Shown: one piece after another, positions 45,594-58,722 of the stretch | Layout of the letters: every line of letters begins with the position of its first letter | Position numbering within the stretch: the stretch's first letter is position 1 | Assembly: GCF_010183535.1 (NCBI RefSeq) | Contig: NC_071331.1 | Coordinates: forward strand, 15,748,001 to 15,812,000 | Origin: Caenorhabditis remanei | Taxonomy: Eukaryota > Nematoda > Chromadorea > Rhabditida > Rhabditidae | Direction of reading: 5' to 3' | Length of the DNA stretch: 64,000 bases | Position numbers and translations under genes: made by a program | The notes under the pieces: generated by a model | What the model was told of the DNA's origin: nothing | The model's input: only the letters and a program-made list of their open reading frames with translations | Database searches by the model: none

Positions 45594-48500
45594 ATTGAAT
45601 CGAGATTTCAATGAAGAAAAGGAGAGGGTTAGAATGAAAAGAAATGTACAGAAAATTAGACGGATAGATGAAATAGGAGATAAAAATGAGAAATGCCGAA
45701 GACAAATCTAGGTGTCTTTCGAGGTATCTGTTACAGAAATCTCTCTTTAAATGAAAAGAAACGAAGAAAAGATTTCAAGTTTTTGGAGAATTGGAACCAA
45801 TGAACCAATGAAACTTTTGCATTTATGGTCGATTACAATTTGGATAGTTCCAGATGGCGGAGAAGTAGGATAGAGAAACCAGAGTTCAGAAGCTGCGATA
45901 CAAAGTTTTCTGGTAAAACGGAAAAGAATTATCAAAAGATATATTCTGGGTAGCTTGTGATAGCAAGAGGAAAGTATAAATATGAATAGAAAATAATCTA
46001 AGAAAACTGAAAGAACAAAAAAACAGTGGATCATCTCTAAGGAGATGAGATCTTCTTTCAGGTGAAATAGCCAACAAATATTCTTGGAAACTTCGAAATA
46101 GACTCTAACATCATAACTGAAATCAGGATAATCACAACAAATTATAACTGGATTTTCTAAATCATCACCTTCAGAAAGAGGCGATCGAATACTCAAGAAG
46201 ATGTCAAAGTTTAAAATTGTCTTTGTCTATTCAGTATGTCAAAGTGACGACCTTCCTCGCCTTTTCCCGTTGTTCTTTTCCGATTTCCGTTTGAATTTAT
46301 CTATGTTTTTCCATGATTCACATTTATCTTTATTGTGTTCCAATTTGAAAATTCAAAAAAAAATCATTCTCATCTCCGAATGTTTTCCGTTCAGATCTAC
46401 ATGATGAGCTCATCATTATTCTAGTTTCCCATTACTCATCCAACCTCATTCAACTGTTTCATTTTTCCAGTTTCTGTTCCCAATGTTCCCACGTCATTTC
46501 CATTATTTTCAATGTGTTCCTTTTCATCTTCGTCTCTCTCTCAATTCAATACTATTTACCTCATCTCCGGGAGCATCTCATTCCATTTTTCCACCCACCT
46601 TTCGGATCAAAAATACTTCGAAAAGTTTCTGTGCGTACGGAATAAAAACAAATAAGAATCGTCGGTTTGGTTGGGAGTGAGTCAAGTGAGTCTACGCCTT
46701 GTTTTGTCTATGATCTGATTCGAAAGCCAACTCATATCGCATTTCAAATTCTCAATATTCGGTCATTGATCTACTAAAAACCATTCGATGACGTGGCACT
46801 ACAGTCTGTATGATCTTTCGATTCTAGTAGATCCAGGAAAATGGAGATTTCTTTTTTTTTCTGATACTCTGTGTTTTTGTGTCTTCTGAAACCCGTATTT
46901 ATCATTTCAAGGAAGACATTTCTGACAGATTCCACATCCTGAAGAACTCCCTGAGTTTCCCCAATAGAATTTCTCACGGCTGTCGAAATAAATAAAAACG
47001 GCCAGCTGCTCTTATTCTATGAAGATAGTTCATTCATTTATTTGAGTGATGTCATTTCAATCTGAGCCCTTCTTTTCTTTTGAGCATATGAAACAGGGTT
47101 AGGTCAACAGTAAAATCTGATGTGAACCGAGAATTTATTGTTGCACTTTCACGAAAGAGTACATGTTTAGTGTCATAAAATTCTAGAGGGCTTCTAGAGG
47201 GCGGGGACAATATCATTTCATATTCTTTTTCATTTTCCCCTCCAGTCATTTCGAATTGATTTCTCTCGTTTCCATCAACCTTTAACCTATTCATTTTTTT
47301 CAATGATTCATTGTTTTTGTTGCTCTCAATGGTTTCTTTTAACATAACTTCTCTTCACACAATGTCCATTGTTTATTTATTTGCGAAAAACGAAACTTCT
47401 TAACCAAAGTTTGCATCGAAAAAAGTTGAAGAAAGGACAAGAAAAGTGAAAATCGGACGAGCTCTTTTTTGTTAATTGAATTTCAAAAAGTAATTTCCAA
47501 ATTTCCAAAAAATCGGAGTTTTTCTGCAAAAAAATTGTTTATTTGGTAGAACCACTTCGAAAAAAAGTACTTCGATGTGTCATAACCCTGCAATTGTTCT
47601 AAATTTATTACGATTTCCGTATATTTTTCTGTTCTGAACTGTTCCTTCTGGTTTGTGTTGCTGCGGTAATCGGATACTTTTCCCCTTTTTTTGACACAAA
47701 TGATTCATTTGTTTACATTTGATTTCATTTATTTGGCAGAGTGATCTGTTTTTCAGTTTCTTTTTCAGTTTTCAGCCAGGTCATTTCTGTTGAAATTGAC
47801 AGTTTCAACCATTTTTTCAATTCCGGGTGGCATTTTCAACACGGCAAATCGCATTAAGATAGGCATTTCGACACTAAAAGAAAGATTTTCTCATTTTCGG
47901 TTCTTCTAGAGTTTAGTTTTTTTTTCTAATGGAACAATTAGTTTCATTCTGTTTTCTTCCTCTAAAAAATCGACTTCTTGATACAGTATCCCAACGGTCA
48001 TCTGTCAAGTTGTGTTTTGATCCGATCGTTTTGAGTACTGTATCCATCTCGTTCAATCATTTTAATATCCGAATCTTCATTCTTCTTCTTCCTTTATATA
48101 ATCAAAGTCGCCGAGTTGTCTAGGACTCAAGCTCACACGGAGCTCTTCTCGGAGCCAAGAAGCAACAAGATGCACAAGAAGGATGCAGAAGGAAAATAAG
48201 GTTGAGAAGGAGGAGGAGGAATGGCCCAAAAACTTATTTGTTCAAACAACACCTAAATACACAAAAGAGGAGGGACACTGTACCGTACAAGGAGCAAGCA
48301 CAAGCTGCTCCGAGGAGCTCTGAGCACCTTGAGATAGAATTACAGACGCAGAGTGTTAGAGATAAAAAGAGAAAACGAACGATATATTGTTGTGTATTTG
48401 GGTTAGAAGAGAGGGGGTCGAGACTCTTTTTGTGTTTGTAAGAAGGGAGGATACGGGTCACTTTTACTGCTTTTCCTCATGGGAATCATTGCAATTCAAT

Positions 48501-51468
48501 GAGTTGGCATCTAATGTGTTTTTTGGTATTTCTTCCAGTTGCTTACTCTTTCAGATTTTGTTTTGTTGACTCTTCTGCCATATCTAGGTTATTTAGTTCC
48601 TGCAAACGGCTGTCACTGAACTCTACTTCTTACTGATGTAGAATGGGTAACTTTTCTCGGATTAGAGATTCTGCTTTTTGACTGATTCTTTCCTGGTCAA
48701 AAATAAAGAACGTAAAGGCATATCAATTCGGAAAGATGTAAAAAGAGGAAATTTTTTGAAGGCCAACCCTATATCTACCGCCAAATCAGTGGCGTACTTG
48801 TTAAGAATATTTTCTAGAATCACTAAGAAAAACTGAAAAGAATTGGGTGATTTTTAGATGAAGAAAAATATGCCGAAATTATCAAATTAGCTTACAATTA
48901 GCTGCCAGTACCGCTTATGCCAACGTTCCCTCCTCTACTGTTTCAAGGTTAAGCCCTCACCGACCATTTCTCAAGTTGATTATTCGAAACATCCAAAAGT
49001 TCAACGCGTCTAGTGTTCTCAATTCTTGACCTTATCAAACTTTTTCTCACTAAATAAAACCCTAATTTCCGCTTCTTATCGTTTTCAGCCATCTAAACTT
49101 TTTTCCAGTTTTTTCTTCTCTCTGAATTTATTTTTCATCCTAATTTAAACTTCTTTTTTCTCTGCTTTCAACACAAAAAACTCAACGACCATTCACTAAT
49201 TTCAATTTATTTTCTCTTGGGAATCTTAATGGATTCACCCCGCCTCCTCCTCAGAAAAAAGGATTGATCAAAACGAAATGGTCAAGAAAATATTTCGAAA
49301 CATTTCTATTTTTGCACACTTTTATTCTGACGAAGACAAGAAAAAGTAGGAGAAAAAGAGTGAAACGGAAGTCTAATCCATGTTCGGTTCTTCTCAGTTT
49401 GGGATTAGTATTTGGTAGGAATCGAGCAGGAAATGGGACGAAAAAATAAGAGTTTCCTTTCATGTTTTTTTTGTTGTCCATTGGTTTTTGAACCTATTTT
49501 AAAAAGTTGTCTTGCTGTTTACTGTAACTTTTTTCTCTTGTTTTGATTTCATATTTTCAAACTTCCCGCTTCTACTTCTCGTCTGCGTCTATCACTTTCT
49601 CTGTACTATCTCTGCTATCGGAGTCTGACTGAAAATTCGAAAAATGGCATGATGATAAGCGAGACGGCGCCTCCGTTTATCACGAATTCTCGGAGGGCGC
49701 CGACAGCTGTCCACTCGAATGGTTTTTAGGCCAACAAATAGTTCTCTCTGGCTTTTTCTCAATCTATCTTCCATGTTTTGAATACATTTCTTTGAATCTT
49801 TTCATTAATTGGGACAATGCACACTTTTTTTGTTCTTGGCCAACTAACTCCATACTTATGGATTCACAGATTTTTCATTTTCTGAATAGTATAGCCTTCC
49901 CATTACATCCTATGACATCTTGAATTCGAAGAATAGCCTACTGTATTTTTCAGAATCCTTTATTTTCTAGAATTAATTTTCCTGTAGTATACACATTCTA
50001 AACCACGCCTCTTATTTTGAAAATGAAAATTACGAAATGGAAGCAATTTATCAGCGAAAAAGGAGCAGGCAAGAAGGAAACTATCAATGAATTATCAGTA
50101 GTCGAGTGGAAACATTTCAACAAATGCTACAACTACTGTCTCGTAATCCTTTCCATAAAACAACAATTTCTGAAACTCAAATTTCGAATTTCAGTCTTTT
50201 ATCAGACGTTTTTTTGTGGAGAGAGGTAGATAAGATAGTGCTTCTGTGATAAATCTTCCTCCTGTCTATCAAAATTTTCCTTTTTTTTCCGTTTGAACTA
50301 CCCGATAGCTTCAAAAATTCAACTTTTTTTCATAAATCGAAGGAAGCAGAATGAATAAATAAAACAATGAATGAATGAGAAAAAAGTATTCAAAATTGCA
50401 CCACTATTATTATTTTTTGTGTGACAATAGATGCTGCTACCTGTCTTTTTGTACAATCACCACCTTCCGTACTTTCATTATTTTCTCATTTTCCTCTCTC
50501 TGCGTTTTCTAATTCTTCATTATATTTCCACGTTCTCCATAGTTTTAATCAAAAGCTGAAGGTGGTTGATAATAATACACACATATTGTACATTTTCACT
50601 CTCTCTCTTTCACTTCCTGTGTTTCTTCTGAATATTCCTATCTTTTTCTCTCCGTCTCTCTTCTCTCTTCTCTCTTTTTTGTATTACGGTAGAGACTTTG
50701 TCACACACTGATTTGTGATGGATTTGTGATGAGGGATTCAATGATAACAGAAACCAACACTTATGTTGTTTTATCACTTTTCTTTTTTTCGTCGAGAAGG
50801 TTTGATGAGGTTTTAGAGCTCACAATTTTAAGTGACACTTTCTGGAAATTGGGCTTCCGTGGAGAGAAAAAACGTATTTTTAGACCTTGTCGTTTTTCGG
50901 AAGCTTTTGAAGGTGGATATTTATTCAGAATTTTCATTCTTTCCAAATTTATCTCTCATTATATATAGAATGTTTTGAAGGTGCCGAGCTGGTTCTTCAT
51001 GATAAAAGAACATAACTTCCCATAACAGAAAAGGTCTTTTCAGACTTCCTTCTCCTATTCTATTCCCGAGTTCTGTTTCCCGAGTTCTAACAAATTCTCA
51101 TGTTTCACAATAACTTATTTTATTCTCTTTGTAAGCAATCCATAATTATTAATTGCTAGTAGATATATGGTTTACAAAAGTAGATACTTCCACCCCACAA
51201 TTCAATATCAAGTCCTTCCTCCAACGAGTTCTCTCATATTATGTGAAACTTTTCGAAGATTCATTTTGAAAATTGAAAACATGATCGTATAACGTCGAGA
51301 GAACTTACTGTGATATCATATCAAGTCTATCCAAAACCATTTCAAGGAAGATAATCGGCAACTCGCCGAGGTTTGGAATGGGGGAACGGAAACTGACCGG
51401 GGACATTAAAGAAGAAGTAGTGATTTTTTAGAAACTAAATTTTGAAAGCTTGAGGCACGGTCTCCTAG
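45594..51468. other. Long gene-poor tract (left part)
   Basis: About 5.9 kb with no gene I can support. At 45747-46200 (minus) there is a 150-codon open frame with a protein-like beginning (PLSEGDDLENPVIICCDYPD) but no ATG, no clear splice partners and a hydrophobic random-looking end; it may be a decayed exon. The rest is AT-rich with long pyrimidine runs. Presumed regulatory or 5' intronic DNA of gon-1. Confidence 0.4.
49665..49702. repeat. GC-rich short inverted repeat (hairpin)
   Basis: CGGCGCCTCCG (49665-49675) and CGGAGGGCGCCG (49691-49702) pair over 11-12 bp with one bulge and a 15 nt AT-rich loop, an island of GC in AT-rich surroundings. Seen directly; function unknown. Confidence 0.6.
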
Positions 51469-51790
51469 TAGGGCTGTTACTTGCGGCAATCGCCGGCAAG
51501 CCGGCGCCGCTTTTTTCACGTTAATTGCATGAAAAGCAAGTTCATTTCCAAAACTTGCTTCCATCGCCGGTTTTCATTTCCAACCCGGCGTCAAACGCCG
51601 GTTTTCATTTCTAAACCGGCGTCAAACGCCGCTTTTTTGAGTAGAAAATATACTGAAAATGAATAAAAATGATAAAAACCGGCGTTAAACGCCGGTTTTT
51701 AAAATTGTACTTGCCGCAATCGCCGGTTTCATTTCCGGCGTGGGCGACAATCGCGATTGCCGCCGTAAAACGCCTGTTTTAACAGCCCTA
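51469..51790. mobile_element. 322 bp hAT-like MITE
   Basis: Termini TAGGGCTGTTA... and ...TAACAGCCCTA are inverted repeats. They are flanked by an exact 8 bp direct repeat TCTCCTAG at 51461-51468 and 51791-51798, the target duplication size of hAT transposons. Internally there are tandem and inverted copies of CCGGCGTCAAACGCCGG-like units, themselves palindromic. No open reading frame, so non-autonomous. The intact duplication suggests a fairly recent insertion. Confidence 0.9.
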
Positions 51791-52099
51791 TCTCCTAGGA
51801 TGATTTTAAGGGCAGATTACGTCATCAAACGTGGAATGCCACGAAACATGAGAATAACTGAAAATTCACATGTAAGCGGTTATTTGAGCGGGGAATAAAG
51901 TGGTCGAGAACCAGGGCAAACCTCGAAAAACTGTCATACAGTTTTGTGCGAAACGGTGTTATGATCCCACCAATAATTTTTTTTGTTTTTCTGTTGAGTA
52001 ACTTTTGAGTTATCCTTTGTTGAATAATCAACTGAAAACACCCGGCTTTTTCAACCATTTTGAAATATCTGACCTCATTTAGCATATTTCAAAAATCCA

Positions 52100-52313
52100 T
52101 TCACACAACATTTTTCTTATGGTCATTGTCTCCCATTTGCACTCATTCAGCACGTGTTTGCTTCTAAACTGACCGAGTTATATCAATTTATGCTTTGGCA
52201 CTATTTTCTCGTCAGAACTAGAGTTGCTGTTGTAACTCGGTCAGTTTAGAAGCAAACACGTACTGAATGAGTACAAATGGTAGACAATGACCATCAGAAA
52301 AATGTTGTGTGAA
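52100..52313. mobile_element. 214 bp foldback element (MITE-like)
   Basis: The left arm from 52100 (TTCACACAACATTTTTCT...) and the right arm ending at 52313 are reverse complements over about 79 bp with only a few mismatches, including the shared block ACGTGTTTGCTTCTAAACTG. A spacer of about 55 bp remains in the middle. I see no convincing target duplication, so the superfamily is undetermined. Only 300 bp from the hAT-like MITE. Confidence 0.8.
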
Positions 52314-54876
52314 CCTAATTAGGTGTATTTTTCAAGTTTCAGTCAATCAGAGTATGGAAACAGTTCACTAGTTATTTTTTGACATTCGGGAGAAAATCTT
52401 AATAGGAAAGGAGGAAACAGCGAGAAAATTCCAAATTTTACAGACGGAATAAATATAAATAGAGAGTTTCCGCAATAGATCTGTCTTCTGAGAAGCGATT
52501 TATAAATGAACACTAGATACAATTTCTGAAAACCATTCAAACGAAATCTGATAATGTGTTCTTGTGATATGATATCTACCCAATATTTACACTGTAATTT
52601 TTCCAAATGTTCAATCAACAAACAATCTAGAAATCTTGGTTTTTTTTTGTTCAAAACTACTGGTCGATTTGTTAGTAGACGGGGAGAAGACTGAAAAAAC
52701 TACGAAATGTTCTATTTTTGTCTTAATTAGTTTTGTCTTAATTATACATAGAGCAGGAATTTATCATCAGAATTGTGATCCCAATGTAAACCTTCCAAGT
52801 TCACTCTAGTTTTCACGATAAAACTTCTTCAGGACATACAATGAAAACTCTAGATAAACAACCAGTAGCAGTCGTTTTTTACCCTTGTCGCCATCTAATT
52901 TTTCACAATTCTTTGTGTTGTTTCAACCTTCCGAACCTTCATTAATTTTCCACTTGGCGCCTGACTGTCGTTTCGGACGCCAATGCTTTCCAATCGTCCC
53001 TTTTCACTTCTGCTTCAATGATCTTCTCCATTTCAAATGTTGCACTTTTCGTTTCACTTTCACTTATTTTTTAATCTGTTCCATTCTACAGCTGTTCGGG
53101 TTGAGAGGTTATTGAAAAATATGTTCTTGGAGAGAGTTCATTTCAATAAAAATGTTAGCACCAGTTCAATGCACTGTATATTCCAGGGACCCCTCTCATC
53201 TCAGCAGTTCATTATGACTCATTACTAGAATCATGGCAGTATCCGATAGAAATTTTAGAAGAATGAACAAATAAATTCGATTTGACACCCTAGCAGGTGT
53301 CCCGAATTTCCTGTTTCTCTCTACAAAAACCATCGTCCTCATCACCCGCATCTCGACCCGAAAAGAGGATGAGACCAGCTGTCCCAAGGACGTATCATTA
53401 CTCGTGTACTTTTGAGAAAGAGCCTTTTTTTCGAAGCTCGCCGAGCAATAAAAGGAGGAAGGAGTTCTTTGCCATTTTCTATTCATTAGATTTCACTCAT
53501 TCTCGAATATCTTTTAAGTTTGAAATCATTCTTCTTTAGAATTCTCAAATAGTTATCAATCAAAACGCTTGATTTTCATTTCGGCCTAGTATGCGTTCTT
53601 TCAGAAATTTCAAAAATAGACTCACGATACCCTTTTTTGATATACGGGGAAATGTTTGAGCTACTGTATCAATAATAAGCGTAGTGCCTACTTTCTATCT
53701 TTCTCTCTTTATATTCTCAACTTTAATTGCTCAATCAATTCTACAGTAACCCATTTGCATTTTCCCGTTATCTTGTAGTTCTTCTCGAAATCATTGACAC
53801 TCGTCTATCAATTGTTATTCATTCTCGTTTTTATTTGTTTACCTTTTATTTATGATAATTTTCTTGTCATCCACGTATTGGTTCCTTCTCTCTTTTTTCA
53901 TTACTGTTCCCTCATTGATCATTTCCTTCATTCTGTGTCATTATTCCGAATACGTACAATGTCAAAAAAGAAACACTTGTTCGAGTGATTGACCGTTTTA
54001 TAGTGGAAAAGGAGGTAGAAGAAAGAGTTCATTTCGAAAAAGAGATTATTTAAATCTTCAACTGACAAAAATCCCTTATTCCTGTTCTCTCTATCACTAA
54101 AAAGATACCAAAACTTACATCGTTCTGTCTCATAATAATAGTGAGATGGCGATCAGAGATAACACATTTCCGTTCCTCATCGATAACCTCCTCTTCCTCC
54201 AATTTCTTTTTCCATTATTATCTTTTCTCTTCCATTTATATCATTTTGATATACTGTTTTTCTTCAGTTCTTCCTGATTTTTCTCTAGAAAATTAAACTG
54301 GAAAAACGAACAAAAAAAGAAATTGAGACTGTTCAAATAAACAAGAGAAATGATAGGTGTCTATTGAGAAGTCAGCTGAGAAATCGGAAGTGACCACTAT
54401 AGAAATTGTGTTGGTTTTGAGAAAACCGTTCTCTGTTCGGATTTTGATTTTGAAAAACGAAAGTCTGGTTGTTTTTTGAATGATCTCGCTTTTATTCAGG
54501 TGTTTCATAAAAAAGCTGAGAGTAGGTAGGGTTGAACCGTACAGGTAGTCTCAATATTCAGGATTACGGTAGGCTAGAATTACCTCTAAATTAGAAGCAC
54601 ATCCTCTGAGAGTGTTTGAAAAATAGAAGTGCGTGTACCTCTATTACAGGTTTTGCGGTGCATAGGTTTCTTCAACTTCTTATTCATTTTCGGTGCCACC
54701 CATTTTAACGTTCCAAATGACGTGTTCTTTACTGATAAGGTCATTCCAAAGAAGTACTTCTGATGGCCACTTCCCCTCATAAACTTTCGATTTTCACACC
54801 TTTAAAAGTTCAAGAACGTCTTAGAGCATGTCTGACTCTTTCAGACTTTTATTTTTCTCTAAATCCTTTCCGTTTT

Positions 54877-54900
54877 CTCCTCCTCCTCCTCCGCCTCCGC
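54877..54900. repeat. CCT-rich trinucleotide repeat
   Basis: CTCCTCCTCCTCCTCC followed by GCCTCCGC. Low-complexity pyrimidine repeat, seen directly. Confidence 0.9.
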
Positions 54901-57900
54901 TTTATTTTTTTTTGTGTTTTCTGGAAAGTCGTCGTTGTTATCTTAAAAGCTTCTGAATTCTTCTATATCACCTTCTTCCTTTTTTCTTTTATCCTCCTCC
55001 TCCTACTCCTTTCTTTCTGCAATTTTTCTGATAAATCCCCTCTGCGAAAACTGATTTTTTCAGTTTACAACATTAAAAAAATCCAACTTGAAAAAGTAAT
55101 GTTCTCATGTACATTCACATACTTTTTATTGCATTTTTCACCTCTTTTTGATGGAAAAATGAGAAAAATATGAGGGAATTTCAACCAGAATCAAGTCAAA
55201 ATTTGAAGTTTCTTATTCAAAGCTTACTGATTTCCCTTGAATTCTTAGAATAACTTCGTAGTGATCAGGTTAAATAAATCGTCTTTTTTTCTGAGAAGTG
55301 TGATGTTCGAACGTTGTGAAAATGGTGTAATATCCGCTTCCGTTTCTCACTTTTTCATCGTCATCTTCATCATCAAATTGTAACATTTTGCACTTTTCGA
55401 TATAATTTTTAGTGCCAGATTCAAATTATCTGGTGATTATTCGAGAATAGGCTTCGATTCAATAAGCGCACTAATTTTAATAGAAACATTTGAGGCTCGT
55501 TAAGTGAAAAATTGGGCAGAAGTGTTGTAAATTTTGATAGGAGTTGTTTAGAAGTTCGTAGATTTCTACAAGAACTATGCGAGATTTGCAACATCGTTCT
55601 TCTAGAAATTGATAAAAGATGAAAAAATTCTCGATTTTTTTCTGCTGATACAAATATTGGAGCTATAACCAATCCCATGAAAGCCCCACTCACTCCCAAC
55701 ATTTACCATTATTTTGATAACTTTCGGATAAAAAATGAAATTTCCAAAAAACTAGTAAAAACGTGGTCTATTGTGTCCTTTACAACTAAATCTCCGTTTC
55801 ACCATGTGGCTTTTTCTCTCCGAGAGCCCGCCATTCGATGTATCATTTTCACAGCTTTTTCTTCCTTCGCAACTGACCAAATGACTGACCAACAGGAGGC
55901 TCGAAAAGTGCAACAAGACTCATTCATTTCGTATCTTTCGCACGTTTTCTTTTTTCATTTTTATCTCTTTTCTTGATCTTCCTTCTGAATTAAATCATCA
56001 CCAATCAGTCTAGTTTCCATAAATTGTGTTCTGCTTGTTTGGATGCTCTAGTTCATTTTTTCATGATCTTATTGCCGTGTCTGTTGATGAGAAATGGTTC
56101 TGCATGGAACTGAAAACAGATGGTAGACACAAATAAGTATCGCTTCTTTTTTCAACTTCTATTTGTCTTCATTTCCTTTTTTCGAACTCCAGATGTAATT
56201 CTCATCCAAAGTATATTTTTCAGGTCAATTGAAGTACCCTATCCCACCTCAATTCAACTGGTTATAATTAGAATCAAGGTTAGTTATTGAAGTTCAAATT
56301 CAGAGTAGCTTAAGCTTGGTGATATCCACGATTCGCGCCTTTGAATCAGTTTGATCAGAAAGATAAATGAATGAGTAGATATAAGAAGAAAAAAAAGAAG
56401 ATGATACATGTCTATGTTGTTCTGATGTCGAAGTATATCAAAAAGAAGAAAAAGAAGAAGAAGGATAGGTTTTTCAAGAGATTTGAAGACGCAGACAAAT
56501 CAGAAGACAAGAGAAAAACGGAGCAAAACGGTGATCGGAGCACTACTGGCCAGTGGTCCTGGAAAACGATGTTTCTTCTTTCCCTCTAGTTTCTCCGTGT
56601 GCCCCCGCGGTGCCCTTCGTCGTGAAAATCTATACGATTTTACGATTTTACTTGTCTGGTCTTGTCAGGTTTTCTGACTGATCACTTTGTTTTTCAAAGC
56701 ATAGAAGAAGTGTCCAACATATCTGTTCTCTAGAATCTAGACCTAGATTGAGACTAAGATACTTGAAATTTCGGAAAACTTTGGCATATTAGTACTATTG
56801 GTCAGTGGTGCTAGATTTGATAACTAAAACTAGATGGATTCAGTTTTCAGTCGTTCCACCTGCTGATCTCATCATTCGTATCGTTTGTATTGGAATCTGG
56901 AATCCAACTCTGAATCCCAAAAATTACTTCGAAACCCCATTTTCTGCAAACCTCGACCAAACAGATGCAACCTCTCTCTCTTTATTTGCGTGCACCTGTT
57001 TTTCGAGTTCTTCTTTTTAACAGGTGTCATGTCATGTCTACGAAATCGTATATTTTTCTATCAAGTGCACCACACACCCCTTAAAAGACCTGAATCTCAC
57101 CTGTTCCTATATTCGTAACGCCCGTTTTACTCTTTTTCAAACGTTTTCACTTTTCGCGAACAAGTACAAATAGAAGGCGGTCATTTTTATATCCTTTCGG
57201 AAATATGTCGGAATGATTGAAGATCTCTTTCGACATTCTTGCCCTCTGAATACAGAGTCAAACGACAAATTAGGTCCAATTTTTAGATGTGTGAAATAGT
57301 AAAAATATGAATAATTGGTCTGGTTTTTTGATCTATTTCGTGAATTCTTTCATCTTCTCAATGTCTTCTTTTTACTCTTTTTGGTTCGAGAATCAACGAC
57401 GTTCAACTTCTTCCAGACCTAATACATTCTGAAGAGTCTTGGGAGTTTTCTATTCATTTCTCTTCCCTTATATTCACTGAGTCGTAAAAAATTCTTCATA
57501 TGAAATCTGACCGTATCGGTGTCCCTCTCCTTGTGGTATCAGTTTTTGCGGTGTGCCATAAAACAGCTTCGACCTAAATCTTTTACAGCCCATTGTGTCT
57601 TTATGGGTTTAGCCGTTCGTTTCTAAATCTGAGAGTACCAGCTGACAAGAGAAAGAATGACCCGAGGTCAGAGTGCCGAAGCAGATTTTTTTTTTTGGTT
57701 TTATGAGAAAGAATAGTGCATTTTCAGTGTTCTCTCACAAAGGACTCGACTTGATTTCGTATCGATTGTTCTTGAATTGATGATATTTTAGGTCCTTGAG
57801 AAGCAAGTTGATAACTAGAACTGTCTTATTGAGATTGAGCCCAAATATTGCATCTTTCTTTTCTGGATCTTACCACAATTCCAGAGAGAAGTTCAAGTAT

Positions 57901-58700
57901 TCATGTTCATTTTTTTGCACTTAACATACGTCACAGTTTATTTCTTCCTCCTCCTCTTGCCTAGTTTTTCTTCAAAAATCCGAACGTTCTCTTGCTCTTT
58001 TCTCTTTTTCTTCTTGAGAAAATGCGGCGAGCGCCAACGCAAATGTTGCATAGTGTGAGAGCTCATCCGAACAAGGAATGAGCACAGAAATCAAGAGGTT
58101 TCTCCCCTTTTTTGTTTCCTGTCGTTCCATCTTTTTTCTTGATCTTCTCACGTCATTTTTGTCATCATTTAGACTGAAGACAAATGAAAAGAACGGTAGA
58201 CTCAATGGCGGATTTGTGAGCAAATTTACCACGAGTGGTCAATACGTTTTTCGGTGAGAAATGAAACTGAACTTTGAAAGAAAAAGGGAAATTATGAAAT
58301 TTGTAGACTTTAGATCTTCAAATCAGAAGACAATATCCATTCATATTTGATACAGATTCTCCAATAAGTTCAGATCCCAATCCGCCTTCCTATAAAAGTT
58401 GAACCATCTGAAACATGAAAAATAGGGATCATGGAATCTCCAGCTCCAAATCTTATCTTTTTGCTTTCGAACCCTCTCAGAAACCCCTTGAAAAGTTCCT
58501 AAAATTCCATCGGAACACATGCAAAAGCACAGAAATCAAGCACCCCGCGCAACCAACCGTTTCCTGTTCCTTGTCTCCGTCTCTTTCTACCTGTACTCTC
58601 TCGTTTTTGAGCACAAAAAGTGCATTTTTCCCCTAAAAGATGTCCCCTTTTCTGATCATTCCTGTTTCTTCCGTCGTTTTTGTTGCATTTTGTAGAAATA

Positions 58701-58722
58701 TTCTTCTTCTTCTTCTTCTTCT
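58701..58722. repeat. (TTC)n trinucleotide repeat
   Basis: Seven uninterrupted TTC units in the gene-poor tract. Seen directly. Confidence 0.95.

Noticed and set aside
48202..48441. 79-codon Arg/Lys-rich frame
   Set aside because: Composition reflects a purine-rich tract; no splice sites, domain or neighbouring exon support.
51540..51760. Regularly repeated CCGGCGTCAAACGCCGG units resembling a CRISPR array
   Set aside because: The units are palindromic, unevenly spaced and enclosed by transposon-type inverted ends with an 8 bp target duplication in a eukaryotic genome. They belong to a MITE.
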